IMG/VR virus record: IMGVR_UViG_3300042868_001564
Span: 1 to 20,448 of that record
Origin: a virus
Direction: 5' to 3' (one strand)
DNA length: 20,448 nucleotides
Made by a program: the position numbers and the translations under genes. Numbering within the stretch: position 1 is the stretch's first letter; each line of letters starts with the position of its first letter. Below the pieces are notes generated by a model. It saw only the letters and a program-made list of their open reading frames with translations, was not told the DNA's origin and ran no database searches. Below, in pieces: positions 20,436 to 20,448 of the stretch.

Positions 20436-20448
20436 ATGGCATTCACAC
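20436..20448 (+). CDS. Start of next gene, truncated by window end
   Basis: ATG at 20436 with AAGGAG 8 bases upstream (20424-20429); the first residues are M-A-F-T. Only 13 bases are visible, so the product cannot be named. Expected neighbours are tail or adaptor genes. Confidence 0.6.

Overview
The window is a stretch of a tailed double-stranded DNA phage (Caudoviricetes). The right part carries, in order, a small-terminase candidate, large terminase, P22-type portal, scaffold, major capsid protein, small virion proteins, a holin-like gene, a gp4-like head-tail adaptor and a zinc-ribbon virion protein. That order fits a short-tailed (podovirus-like) phage. The host is a bacterium using sigma70-type promoters and AAGGAG ribosome binding sites; nothing here identifies it further. 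No integrase, tRNA, rRNA, transposon or CRISPR array was found.

Left part (1-5834, all minus strand): a densely packed leftward early/accessory region. It includes a ribbon-helix-helix-like protein (5520-5834), a chain of small overlapping genes (2958-5393; zinc-finger protein, DpnD/PcfM-like protein, two mini membrane proteins, several unknowns), then a MoxR-type AAA+ ATPase (1789-2853) and a protein fusing an HExxH metallopeptidase-like domain to a VWA domain (280-1491). Two near-identical promoters (2933-2961 and 5495-5523) each overlap the stop codon of the gene before them. A 13-bp palindrome (CTAACA-N-TGTTAG) recurs through this half, five times exactly, and is absent from the structural half.

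Middle (5835-7417): a non-coding block with many CGTAAC hexamers and two copies of a 37-bp repeat (5835-6483), then a single-gene unit (6518-7027) with its own strong promoter and terminator, then a C-rich divergent spacer (7028-7417). This block looks like a replication-origin or control region, which is inference.

Right part (7418-20448, all plus strand): the packaging, head and connector genes, mostly with overlapping ends and good ribosome binding sites. A GroES-like co-chaperonin sits between portal and scaffold. After the capsid gene there is a terminator, a tRNA-like scrap and a new promoter, which probably separates two late transcription units. The window ends inside the first codons of the next gene.

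The most unusual feature is the leftward control architecture: repeated palindromes inside genes and over start codons, three promoters of one design, a stem-loop at the predicted 5' end of each transcript, and a candidate ribbon-helix-helix DNA-binding protein encoded beside them. It resembles a many-site ('stoperator'-like) repressor network, but this is a hypothesis from sequence only.
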